From DASZUK01 sp963745595 (GTDB taxonomy: Bacteria; Actinomycetota; Acidimicrobiia; Acidimicrobiales; RAAP-2): a DNA stretch of 64,000 nt. The DNA lies in assembly GCA_963745595.1 (NCBI GenBank), contig CAVUYB010000033.1:1-64000 (forward strand), given 5' to 3'. The translations under genes were made by a program, and so were the position numbers. This document shows positions 16,782 through 24,810 of the stretch, one piece after another (positions within the stretch are counted from its first letter, which is position 1; each line of letters begins with the position of its first letter). The notes below the pieces were generated by a model. That model worked only from the letters and a program-made list of their open reading frames with translations. It did not search any database and was not told where the DNA came from.

Positions 16782-17569
16782 AGGACCGGCTCACTCCGAT
16801 CGCCATCGGCGGGGCGCTCGTCTGCGTCGTCATCTCGATGGTGCTCGACGGCGGGAGCCCGACCGTCCTGCTCAAGCCGGCCCCGCTGATCCTGGTCTTC
16901 GGCGGGACCGCGTGCGCGGCGGTCGCCGGTTGCCTGCGGTCCGACCTGAAGGGGATACGGCCCGTCCTTCGCAAGGCCATGGGGTCCACCACCCCCGACC
17001 TGGACGCGGCGATCGAGACGATGGTCAACCTGGCCCGCAGCGCCAAGAGCGGCACGATGCTGTCGCTGGAGGACGAGGTGCGGAGCATCGACGACCGCTT
17101 CCTCCAGCTCGGCGTGCAGCTGGCGGTCGACGGTCGCAGCTCGCAGGAGATCCGGGAGATCCTCGAAAGCGAGATCGACGCGATGGACCGCCGGCACCAG
17201 CTCGGGTCCAAGCTCTTCTCCGACCTGGCCGGCCTGGCGCCGACGCTGGGCATCCTGGGCACCGTCATCGGCCTGGTGCACGTCCTGTCCCACCTGGACA
17301 GTCCCGGCACCCTCGGTCCGGCCATCGGGTCGGCGTTCACCGCCACCCTGTGGGGGGTGCTCTCGGCCAACCTCCTCTGGCTGCCGATCGCCAACAAGCT
17401 GAAGCGGATCAGCGTCGCCGAGGTCCAGGTGAAGCAGATGCAGCTCGAAGGGCTGCTGACGATCCAGGCCGGCGGGTCGAGCCGGATCGTGCGGATCAGG
17501 ATGGAGACGTTCCTGCCGGCCGCGGCCCGCGGTGACGGTGGGGCCGAGCGGCGGGCGGAGGCCGCGTGA
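16778..17569 (+). CDS. motA: flagellar motor stator MotA
   Basis: This 263-residue membrane protein forms the proton channel and torque-generating stator with MotB. Four hydrophobic segments are visible: near residues 5-25, 32-50, 145-175 (LAPTLGILGTVIGLVHVL) and 180-205. The large cytoplasmic loop (RSIDDRFLQLGVQLAVDGRS, then SEIDAMDRRHQLG) carries the charged residues that contact FliG. The GTG start overlaps the end of flbD, and the stop overlaps the motB start (GTGA-type), so the three genes are translationally coupled. Confidence 0.95.
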   Translation: MKDRLTPIAIGGALVCVVISMVLDGGSPTVLLKPAPLILVFGGTACAAVAGCLRSDLKGIRPVLRKAMGSTTPDLDAAIETMVNLARSAKSGTMLSLEDEVRSIDDRFLQLGVQLAVDGRSSQEIREILESEIDAMDRRHQLGSKLFSDLAGLAPTLGILGTVIGLVHVLSHLDSPGTLGPAIGSAFTATLWGVLSANLLWLPIANKLKRISVAEVQVKQMQLEGLLTIQAGGSSRIVRIRMETFLPAAARGDGGAERRAEAA

Positions 17570-18360
17570 CCGCCGGCCGGCGCCCGACGGCGGGCGGGTC
17601 CGAGAGCGAGGGGCCCGGTATGGAGCGCTGGCTGCTCACGTACGCCGACATGATCACGCTGCTGCTCGCCCTCTTCGTGATCCTCTTCGCCCTGAGCTCG
17701 ATCAACGAGAAGAAGTTCGTCGCCTTCAAGCTCGGGCTCTCCCAGACGTTCACCAACTCGCCGGTGACGAAGGCGTCGGCCAGCGGCAACGGACTGCTCC
17801 AGCACACAGGGCTCATCTCGCACAGCGCGACCGCGTCGGCGAGCGCGCCAGCCCCGGCGGCGGCCACCACCGGTGCCTCGACGCCCAGCCTGAGCCAGAT
17901 CGCCACGGAGATCGAGCAGGCCCTGCAGGCCGCCGGGTTGACCCAGGACGCCAGCACGACGACGACGACCCGCAGCGTCGTCGTCCAGGTGCTCGCCGAC
18001 AAGGCCTACTTCGCCCTCGACTCGGCCACACTCGGGACCGTCGGCGACCAGGTCGTCGACACCATCGCCGGGGTCATCACCGGCGTGCCCAACGACGTCG
18101 CCGTCGAGGGCTACACCGACAACCAGCCGATCTACGGCGGGCCGTACGCGTCGAACTGGCAGCTCTCGGCGGCCCGCGCCGCCAACGTGGCCCAGCGGCT
18201 GGCCACCGTCGACGGGATCGCCGAGGCCCGGCTCTCGGCCGTCGGCTACGGCGAGACGCACCCCCTCGTCCCGGACACCAGCCCGGCCAACCAGGCCGAG
18301 AACCGGCGGGTCGACGTCGTCATCCTCGCCCCCGGGACCAGCGGAACGAGCACGCCGTGA
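17566..18360 (+). CDS. motB: flagellar motor stator MotB
   Basis: This 264-residue stator subunit has a short cytoplasmic N-terminus and one membrane helix (WLLTYADMITLLLALFVILF) with the proton-binding aspartate at residue 28. An Ala-rich linker follows (about 80-105), then a periplasmic OmpA-type peptidoglycan-binding domain (VEGYTDNQPIYGGPYASNW, then GYGETHPLVPDTSPANQAEN and RRVDVVIL). It anchors the stator to the cell wall. It lies between motA and fliL. Confidence 0.95.
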   Translation: MTAGRRPTAGGSESEGPGMERWLLTYADMITLLLALFVILFALSSINEKKFVAFKLGLSQTFTNSPVTKASASGNGLLQHTGLISHSATASASAPAPAAATTGASTPSLSQIATEIEQALQAAGLTQDASTTTTTRSVVVQVLADKAYFALDSATLGTVGDQVVDTIAGVITGVPNDVAVEGYTDNQPIYGGPYASNWQLSAARAANVAQRLATVDGIAEARLSAVGYGETHPLVPDTSPANQAENRRVDVVILAPGTSGTSTP

Positions 18361-18362
18361 CG

Positions 18363-18955
18363 ATGCCCACTGCATCAGGTCCGACGGCACCAGGGCAGGC
18401 GCCGGGTGCGCCGGGCGGTCGAGCCGGCGACGGCGCACCTCGCCTCTCGTCGGTCGACCGGCGGCCACCGAACGGTGCCGGCGCTGGCGTTGGCGCCGCG
18501 CCGAGTCGAACGAAGCCCAGAAGCCGACCGGGAAGAAGAAAAAGAAGGTCGTCGTCATCCTGGCGATCGTGGTCGTGCTCGTCGTCGCCGGCGCGGTCGT
18601 CAAGCTCGAGACGTCCAAGACCGTCTACCGCCCCGGCCAGCCGGTGCCGGCCGGGCCGGTCGTCTCGCTCGGCACGGTCACCGTCGCTCTCTCGGACGGC
18701 CACCTCGTCCAGGCCACGATCGCCTTGCAGATGACGAAACCGGCGAGCCAGACCGAGGAAGCCAACGACTCGGCCCATCTGGAGGACGTCGCGGTCACAG
18801 TGCTCGGCCAGCAGAGCTACGCCGGGCTGCTCGCGTCGCCCGGCCGGACGGCGGCGCAACAGCAGCTCCTCACCTCGTTCCAGCAGGTTCTCGGGCCGGC
18901 CGACGGCGCGCCACAGGTCAGCGCGGTCTACTTCACCGGCTTCGTCCTCCAGTAG
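18363..18955 (+). CDS. fliL: FliL family protein, probable N-terminal frameshift
   Basis: The certain part is a membrane helix (VVVILAIVVVLVVAGAVV) after a lysine run, then the FliL periplasmic domain (VVSLGTVTVALSDGHLVQAT, AHLEDVAVTVLGQQSYAGLL), ending in VSAVYFTGFVLQ. FliL surrounds the stator and stabilises it. No start codon is present in this frame before the helix. The ATG at 18363, just after motB, begins a plausible disordered N-terminus in another frame, and joining them needs one indel near 18500. If there is no indel, the gene would start at GTG 18569 and lack half of its anchor. Confidence 0.75.
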
Positions 18956-19015
18956 GGCGATGACCGCGGTCGGAAATTCCTTCATCGCCGGCCGCGACGT
19001 GCCGATTGAAGAACC

Positions 19016-19519
19016 GTGGAACCACTGACTCGGGAGGCGCTCGAACGGCTCGCCCGGAGCCTCGAGGAGCAGCTGGTCGCCCTCCGTCACCTCTGCTTCA
19101 AGTTCGAGGTCCAAGAGATCGTGCTGTCCGGTGGCCGCCACCAGTGGCTGAACGAGACGACGGCCGAGCTCGAGCGGGCGGTCGCCGACGTCCGGGGGTG
19201 CGATGCCGACCTCCGCCAGGCGCTCGTCGCCGCCGGAGTGGCGCTCGGGCTGTCGCCGGAGGCGACGGTGCGGGAGGTGGCCGTGACCGCGCCCGAGCCG
19301 TGGGGCTACATCTTCGACCAGCACCGCACCGAGCTGCAGCAGCTGCTCGACCGCGTCGGGGCCCTCAGCCGGGCCAACCGGAAGCTCCTGGCCCACGGCC
19401 ACGCGGCCACCGTCGCCGCCCTGGCGTTCCTCGGCGTCGAGGCGCCGACGTCGTACGACGCCAGCGGCGCCCTGACCCCGACCGGCGGGAGCCTCGGCCT
19501 GCTCGACGCGAGGGCCTGA
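19016..19519 (+). CDS. flgN: FlgN-type export chaperone
   Basis: This 167-residue all-helical protein lies directly before flgK. It has the FlgN pattern of long amphipathic helices (LTREALERLARSLEEQLVAL, TAELERAVADVRGCDADLRQ, LQQLLDRVGALSRANRKLLA). FlgN binds the hook-filament junction proteins FlgK and FlgL and delivers them to the export gate. Assignment rests on fold-like composition, length and position, because the family is poorly conserved in sequence. The GTG at 19016 is the first sensible start, close behind a weak FliA-like element. Confidence 0.75.
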   Translation: MEPLTREALERLARSLEEQLVALRHLCFKFEVQEIVLSGGRHQWLNETTAELERAVADVRGCDADLRQALVAAGVALGLSPEATVREVAVTAPEPWGYIFDQHRTELQQLLDRVGALSRANRKLLAHGHAATVAALAFLGVEAPTSYDASGALTPTGGSLGLLDARA

Positions 19520-19520
19520 G

Positions 19521-20897
19521 ATGGACGAGGCCATGAGCATCGCCGCGTCGAGCCTCAACGCCGAGCGGGTGGCGATGACCGCGACGTCCGAAAACGTCGC
19601 CAACGCCCAGACGCCCGGCTACGTCGCCGAGACCGCGCAGGTCAGTACGCTGCCCGGCGGTGACAGCCTCGGCGTCGGGGACGGCGTCGAGGTCACGACG
19701 GTCAGCCAGGCGACGAACGCGCTGCTCGCCGCCAACAACTGGCAGGCCCAGGGCGCGCTGGCCAACCTCGGCTCCCTCCAGCAGTCGCTGACGGCCATCG
19801 AAGACGTCTTCCCGCTGGCTTCCGAGCCGTCGACGAGCGCGTCGAGCACGACAACGAACGCCAGCCTCTCTGGCCAGCTGGCCAACTTCTGGTCGGCCTG
19901 GGACGCGATCGCCGAGGCCCCGTCGTCGCTCGCCCCGAGGACCGAGATCGTCAACATGGCCCAGGGTCTCGTCACGAGCCTGAGCGAGGCGGCCACCCAG
20001 TTGACACAGGTGCAGACGAACAGCACCGAGCAGCTCGGCAACCAGGTCGAGCAGGTCAACTCCCTGCTCTCCCAGGTGGCCGAGCTCAACCAGTCGATCG
20101 TGACCACCGAGGGCAGCGGGGCGAGCGCCAACCAGCTCGTCGACCAGCTGAACGCGGCGGTCAGCACACTGTCCGAGCTGGCCGGCGTCGACGTCCGGAT
20201 GCTCGGCAACGGCACCGCCGCCGTCTCGATCGGCGGCGTCGCCGTCGTGCAAGGCGACAACGCGGCGACGCTCTCGCTCTCGACCACCGGTGGCGTCACC
20301 TCCGTCGTCGCCAACCCCGGCGGCGTCACCGCGCCGATCTCCAGCGGGTCGATGGCAGGCCTGCTCTCCTCCCTCAACCGCTACCTGCCCGACTACCGCC
20401 AGCAGCTCGACACCGTCGCCGACGACCTGGCATCGACGGTCAACAGCCGGCTGGCCGCCGGCTACACCGCGTCCGGCACATCGGGTGCCACAGACCCGCT
20501 GTTCGTCGGGACAGGTGCCGCCGGCCTCACCGTCAACCCGGCCGTCGTCGCCGACCCGATGCTGCTCGCGGCGTCGGGCACCGCCGGTGCGGCCGCCGCC
20601 AACGACGGCAGCAACGCCCAGGCGGTGGCCGAGCTCGGCACCGTCACGACCGGTCCGGACGCCGCCTACCAGACCCTCGTCCAGAGCATCGGGGCCGACA
20701 CCCAGAACGTCAACAGCCAGCTCGAGGCCCAGACCTCGGTGGCCAATCAGGCCGAGCAGGCGCAGCAGGCCGTGTCCGGCGTGAACATGACACAGGAGCT
20801 GACCAACCTGGTGACCTTCCAGCAGAACTACGAGGCGTCGGCCAAGCTCATGACCGTCGTCGACGCCACCGTCCAGTCACTCCTGACAGCGGTGTGA
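19521..20897 (+). CDS. flgK: flagellar hook-associated protein 1 FlgK
   Basis: This 458-residue protein is the first hook-filament junction protein. The N-terminus has the axial-protein signature (SIAASSLNAERVAMTATSEN, VANAQTPGYV). The C-terminus ends with the paired coiled-coil region (VSGVNMTQELTNLVTFQQNY, ASAKLMTVVDATVQSLLTAV). The central domain is short compared with enteric FlgK (about 545 residues). ATG 19521 has an AGGG site six bases upstream; ATG 19533 is an alternative. It is followed by flgL after 13 bases. Confidence 0.95.
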   Translation: MDEAMSIAASSLNAERVAMTATSENVANAQTPGYVAETAQVSTLPGGDSLGVGDGVEVTTVSQATNALLAANNWQAQGALANLGSLQQSLTAIEDVFPLASEPSTSASSTTTNASLSGQLANFWSAWDAIAEAPSSLAPRTEIVNMAQGLVTSLSEAATQLTQVQTNSTEQLGNQVEQVNSLLSQVAELNQSIVTTEGSGASANQLVDQLNAAVSTLSELAGVDVRMLGNGTAAVSIGGVAVVQGDNAATLSLSTTGGVTSVVANPGGVTAPISSGSMAGLLSSLNRYLPDYRQQLDTVADDLASTVNSRLAAGYTASGTSGATDPLFVGTGAAGLTVNPAVVADPMLLAASGTAGAAAANDGSNAQAVAELGTVTTGPDAAYQTLVQSIGADTQNVNSQLEAQTSVANQAEQAQQAVSGVNMTQELTNLVTFQQNYEASAKLMTVVDATVQSLLTAV

Positions 20898-20910
20898 GGA
20901 GGCGGCCCGC

Positions 20911-21852
20911 ATGAGCAGCGTCGGCGCCACCGGACCGGTGATCGTCACGCCGGGCGTGATGTCCGGCGCGCTCGTCGGCGACCTGACGAACGACCAGGCG
21001 TCGATCGCCACGCTCGAGAACGAGATCTCGACCGGCTACGCGGTGACGTCCCCGTCGGACAACCCGGCCCAGGTGGCCAACATCCTCCAGCTGCAGTCCG
21101 GCGTCGTCCGGGCCAACCAGTACGAGTCGAACGCCCAGGACGGCGTGAGCTGGCTCTCGCTGGCCAACTCGACGGTCGGGTCCGTGCTGTCCGTGCTGCA
21201 GAAGGTCCAGAGCACAGTCGAGAGCATCAGCGGCTCCAACCTGTCCGGCACCCCGTCGACGGTGGCCGGCATCTCCGACGCCATCACAAGCGCCCTCGAG
21301 CAGCTCGCCAACCTGGCCAACACCCAGTACGCCGGGCAGGCCATCTTCGCCGGGACCGGCAACGCCACGCAGGCCTACTCGTCGACCGGCACATACCTCG
21401 GTGCCGGGACATCGCCGACCCGGACGGTCGCTCCCGGCAGTCAGGTCGCGGTCTCGGTGACCGGGCCGACCATCTTCGGTTCCGGCACCACCGGCCTGTT
21501 GAGCACCGTGCCCGGCAACCTCGGCGTGCTGGCCCAGATCGTCCAGGATCTCGAGGCCGGCACAGCCGCCTCGATCCAGGCGGCGACGACCACAGGACTC
21601 GGCGCCCTGCAGAAGGCCATCTCGACCGTCGAGACGGCCGCCGGCACGCTCGGGGCCAACCAGCAGGCCATGCAGGGTTTCGCCACCCAGGCCACCGCAT
21701 CCGCCTCCGCGCTGCAGCAGGAGCTCGGGGCGGCCCAGGACGTGAACATGGCCCAGGCCATCACCAACCTGCAGCTGCAGCAGACGTCCTACCAGGCCGC
21801 CCTCTATGCGACCTCGCAGCTGCACACCGATTCGCTGGCCCAGTACCTGTGA
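20911..21852 (+). CDS. flgL: flagellar hook-associated protein 3 FlgL
   Basis: This 313-residue protein is the second junction protein, related to flagellin. The N-terminal helical region (LTNDQASIATLENEISTGYA, then VTSPSDNPAQVANILQLQSG) and the C-terminal region (DVNMAQAITNLQLQQTSYQA, then LYATSQLHTDSLAQYL) match FlgL/flagellin D0-D1. The start follows a GAGGAGG site. It sits between flgK and fliW, the usual order in Gram-positive clusters. Confidence 0.94.
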   Translation: MSSVGATGPVIVTPGVMSGALVGDLTNDQASIATLENEISTGYAVTSPSDNPAQVANILQLQSGVVRANQYESNAQDGVSWLSLANSTVGSVLSVLQKVQSTVESISGSNLSGTPSTVAGISDAITSALEQLANLANTQYAGQAIFAGTGNATQAYSSTGTYLGAGTSPTRTVAPGSQVAVSVTGPTIFGSGTTGLLSTVPGNLGVLAQIVQDLEAGTAASIQAATTTGLGALQKAISTVETAAGTLGANQQAMQGFATQATASASALQQELGAAQDVNMAQAITNLQLQQTSYQAALYATSQLHTDSLAQYL

Positions 21853-21880
21853 CCGGCCGCGTGGACGACGAGGAGGCGAC

Positions 21881-22372
21881 GTGACCGAGATGGCCGTCAC
21901 GACCGGACCGAGGTCCGTCGACGACGAGCGCGCGCCCGACGAGCGTGTCCTCGAGTTCGTCCGGCCGATCATCGGCTGGGAGGAGTCGACCCGGTTCGCG
22001 CTCCGCTCGCTCGGCGCCGAGTACGCGCCGTACCTGACGATGACGTCGCTCGACCAGGCCGGGCTCCAGTTCGTCGTCGTGCCGCCCGGGCGACTGTTCG
22101 CCGACTACGTCATCGAGGTTCCCGCGGCCGACCGCCAGCTGCTCGGCCTCGACGACCGCGCCGATGCGCTCGTGCTCGCCATCGTGCGGCGCCGCAGTGT
22201 CGCCACTCCGGTCGTGAACCTGATGGGCCCCATCGTCGTCAACCGGCGGACCGGCCACGCGACGCAGGTCGTCCTGCAGGACGCGGCCTACGGCGCCGCA
22301 GTGCCCGTCGACGCCGGTACGGCGCGCCCGCTCGGCGGCTCAGGTAGTACGGCCCGCCCTCCAGGGGGCTAG
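21881..22372 (+). CDS. fliW: flagellar assembly factor FliW
   Basis: This 163-residue protein starts at GTG 21881 after AGGAGG. The FliW fold is recognised from FVRPIIGWEESTRFALRSLG, LQFVVVPPGRLFADYVIEVP and VNLMGPIVVNRRTGHATQVV. In Bacillus, FliW binds CsrA and lifts its repression of flagellin translation, while free flagellin sequesters FliW. The csrA gene is convergent and ends only 25 bases away, and the flagellin leader in this window has CsrA-type sites. The C-terminus has a short Gly/Ser/Pro tail with a small internal repeat. Confidence 0.95.
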   Translation: MTEMAVTTGPRSVDDERAPDERVLEFVRPIIGWEESTRFALRSLGAEYAPYLTMTSLDQAGLQFVVVPPGRLFADYVIEVPAADRQLLGLDDRADALVLAIVRRRSVATPVVNLMGPIVVNRRTGHATQVVLQDAAYGAAVPVDAGTARPLGGSGSTARPPGG

Positions 22373-22396
22373 GCAGTACGGCCGCCCGTCGGCCGG

Positions 22397-22978
22397 TTAG
22401 ACGGGGTCGTCGGTGTCCGGGCGGTCGCCGACGAGCGCCGCGAGATCACCGGCGAGATCACCGGCCGCCTCCCGGTTGGCCGCGGCCACATCCTCCCAGA
22501 GCTCCTTGCGGAACACGCGGCGGTCGGCCGGCGCGTCGATGCCGACGCGGACGTAGCTGCCCATCGTCCGGAGCACCGTGACGGTGACCGAGAAGCCGAT
22601 CGCCGGTCCGGTGATCGCCAGGCACGGGTTGCCCTTGGAGATGGCAGCCACCGTGACCGTCAGCCCGTCGCCGATCGTCACCGACTCGCCGATCCGGCGG
22701 ACGACCGACAGCATGGCGTCGACCGCTACCGCCGGCTCGTCGTCACCGGCCACGTCGACGCGCACGTCGTCGGTCGTGATCCGCACCGACGTCGGCGAGC
22801 CGACTTCGACGCGGACGTCGTCCGTGGAGATGGCCGTCGACGAGAGCCGGAACGGCTGGTCGAGGCCGGGCGCGGTGATGCGGAGGTGCACCTTGCGATC
22901 GACGACCGACGAGACCGTGACGTGGATGCCGCTCTCGACCACGATCGATTCGCCCGGGCGCCGGTTCAGGACCAGCAT
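22397..22978 (-). CDS. csrA: tandem CsrA-like protein (two-module carbon storage regulator)
   Basis: This protein has 193 residues instead of the usual 55-80. The start is ATG 22978 after GGAGGGAG. Module one (residues 1 to about 40) begins MLVLNRRPGESIVVESGIHV, canonical CsrA beta1-beta2 including the two arginines, but its beta5 segment is eroded (APGLDQPFR). A linker follows (about 45-90). Module two begins LSVVRRIGESVTIGDGLTV, contains an extra beta-rich insertion (about 25 residues), and ends with a textbook CsrA tail (VRVGIDAPADRRVFRKELWE). CsrA normally acts as a domain-swapped dimer with RNA sites formed by beta1 and beta5. This fusion could be a one-chain pseudo-dimer. It is last in the flhA-flhF operon and convergent with fliW. 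Confidence 0.88.
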   Translation of the reverse strand: MLVLNRRPGESIVVESGIHVTVSSVVDRKVHLRITAPGLDQPFRLSSTAISTDDVRVEVGSPTSVRITTDDVRVDVAGDDEPAVAVDAMLSVVRRIGESVTIGDGLTVTVAAISKGNPCLAITGPAIGFSVTVTVLRTMGSYVRVGIDAPADRRVFRKELWEDVAAANREAAGDLAGDLAALVGDRPDTDDPV

Positions 22979-23070
22979 TCGTCGCTCCCTCCACGCCGGC
23001 CGGCTGGCCGACCGATCAGCCGTCCGTAGCGGACCGTCGCCCAAACCGTACCCGGCGGGCCGGCCGCGGA

Positions 23071-23391
23071 TCAGCTTCTCGGCTGGCCCCCGACCGGGGG
23101 TGAGGCGTCGCCACCGGACGACTGGCCGGCGGCCCGTCCCGGCTCGTAGTCACCGAACCGGGCCCGGGCCTCGTCGAGCAGCCGGGTGATCTCGGCCTGC
23201 CGGGCTTGACGGGCGTACATGTCGACGACTCGCTCGACCACCGCCGCCAGTGCCCAACAGAGGACGAGCGCGATGGCGAACCGGACGAGGCCGGCCGCCG
23301 GACTCAGCGCGCCGTCGAGCACCGACGGGAGGAACGGCAGCGACAGCACGAGTGCGGCCGCGACGACGAGCTCCGGACGACGAACGCCCAT
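23071..23391 (-). CDS. small membrane protein in flhA-flhF-csrA operon
   Basis: This 106-residue protein has two hydrophobic segments near its N-terminus (LVVAAALVLSLPFLPSV, LVRFAIALVLCWALAAVVE). An amphipathic helix follows (YARQARQAEITRLLDEARAR), then a Ser/Gly/Pro tail. No family is recognised. It starts 10 bases after the flhF stop and so is co-transcribed with flagellar export and regulatory genes. A role in flagellar placement or membrane anchoring is possible but purely contextual. Confidence 0.7.
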   Translation of the reverse strand: MGVRRPELVVAAALVLSLPFLPSVLDGALSPAAGLVRFAIALVLCWALAAVVERVVDMYARQARQAEITRLLDEARARFGDYEPGRAAGQSSGGDASPPVGGQPRS

Positions 23392-23401
23392 GGTCCCGCC
23401 T

Positions 23402-24810
23402 CTACCGTCCCGCCGCCAGGGCGGCCACGACGTCGGCCCAGCGCTCCGGCGTCGCCGGCTCGCCGTCCAGCCGGACCACCGGGATGCCGGCCGACAGGAT
23501 CGCGGCCGGCGTGACCGTTCCTGCCACCTCGTCGACGACCAGTGCGTCTACCCCGCCGATGTCGTTCGCCCAGCGCTCGACGTCCTCCGGTTTCGTCGAC
23601 GCCCGCGCCAGGCCCCAGACGCACGACGGTCGCATCGCTCGGAGCATCTCTCGGGCCCAGCGCCGGTCGGCTTCGGCCGACGACGCGTGGACGACGACGA
23701 CACCGACCCCGTCGCGACGCCAGCCGGCCGAAAGGTCGGCCGCCTCGTCCGGCGTCCGCACCCGGTAGCCCGGTCGCCGCGAGCGCGTCGTGCCCTCGAG
23801 CGCGGCCACCGCGATCTCGCTCGGGCGAACGCCCAGCTCCGCCGCCACCGAGCGGGCGACCTGGGTGGCCGCCCGTCCTTCGCCGACCACCGCCACCAGA
23901 CTGCCCGGCGTCCTCGGTAGTGGTCGCGGTGCCGGCACGGCGGCGAAGGCCTCCTCCAACGAGCGAGCGCCGGCTGGCCCGCCGGTCGTCACGTCGCCCG
24001 CGGCAGCCGGCAGGAGCCACTCGGGGAAGCCGGCCATCACCAGACAGCCCGGACTGGGCAGCCGCCCAGGCGGCCGTCCGACGATCCGTGGGCCGATGGC
24101 CAGCGACCGGCGCAACCGACGCTCGCTCGTCGGCCCGCCGACCGGCGCAGCGGGCCGCTCGTCGGTCGCCGGCCGCTCGGTCGCCGGCAGCTCCGTCGTC
24201 GGTTGTGCCGGCGCGGCCAGCCGGCCGGGCGCGATTCGGCGCATCGTCGCCGGCCCGGGCCGGTAGGTGCCCGGCTCCTCGCCCAGCGAGCTGGCGACCT
24301 CGGTGAGCACTTCGTCGAACGACCGGCCCTCGAAGGGCCTCGTCGTCGGCGACTCGGCGGCCGACGGCTCGCGGCGCCGGCTGCGGCTGCGGCCGCGGCT
24401 GCCGACGACGTCGCCGGTGGCGACACGGCGACCGGCGCCGATGCGCCCGTGGTGACGCTGCGGTCGACGACGAAGCCGCGGCCGACAGCTCCAGTTCGTC
24501 CTCGGTCTCGTCGAGCAGCGCGGCCAGCCCTCTGGCGGTCGACCCGTCGATGGTCAACGTGAGGGCCAGCGTCGCCGGCCGTCGATGCCGCCAACCCGTC
24601 CATGGCCGACCCGTCGACCGCCGTGCCGGCGACCCGCCCGTCGGCGGGGTCGACCTCGATCGTGTAGACCTCCCGGGCGAAGAAGCCGAGGAAGCCGCCC
24701 TTCCGCCGCCGTTCGGGCGGCCGGATCTTGGCCGGGCCGTGCTGGTCCAGCACCTGCTGGATCAGCGCTTCGAGATCCGTGCCCTCATACACCAGCTGCT
24801 GCGCTGACAC
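23402..24810 (-). CDS. flhF: FlhF-like protein with degenerate GTPase domain, frameshifted
   Basis: The N-terminus (MSAQQLVYEGTDLEALIQQV, then GFLGFFAREVYTIEVDP) is the FlhF B-domain start, and the gene follows flhA as flhF normally does. The variable middle region is broken by at least two frameshifts (near 24585 and 24380). The C-terminal part resembles the FlhF/SRP G-domain in layout (SLVAVVGEGRAATQVARSVA for the P-loop region, and a final VDALVVDEVAGTVTPAAILS). However, the GxxGxGKT lysine and the DTAGR and TKxD motifs are absent. FlhF normally places the flagellum by GTP-dependent membrane targeting. This one probably cannot bind GTP in the standard way. The GTG start overlaps the flhA end by 26 bases. 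Confidence 0.72.

Noticed and set aside
18981..19007. possible seventh FliA promoter before flgN (TTCAT ... GCCGATT)
   Set aside because: The -10 resembles the motif, but the -35 does not match at the required 15-nt spacing. The site would also leave the GTG start almost leaderless.
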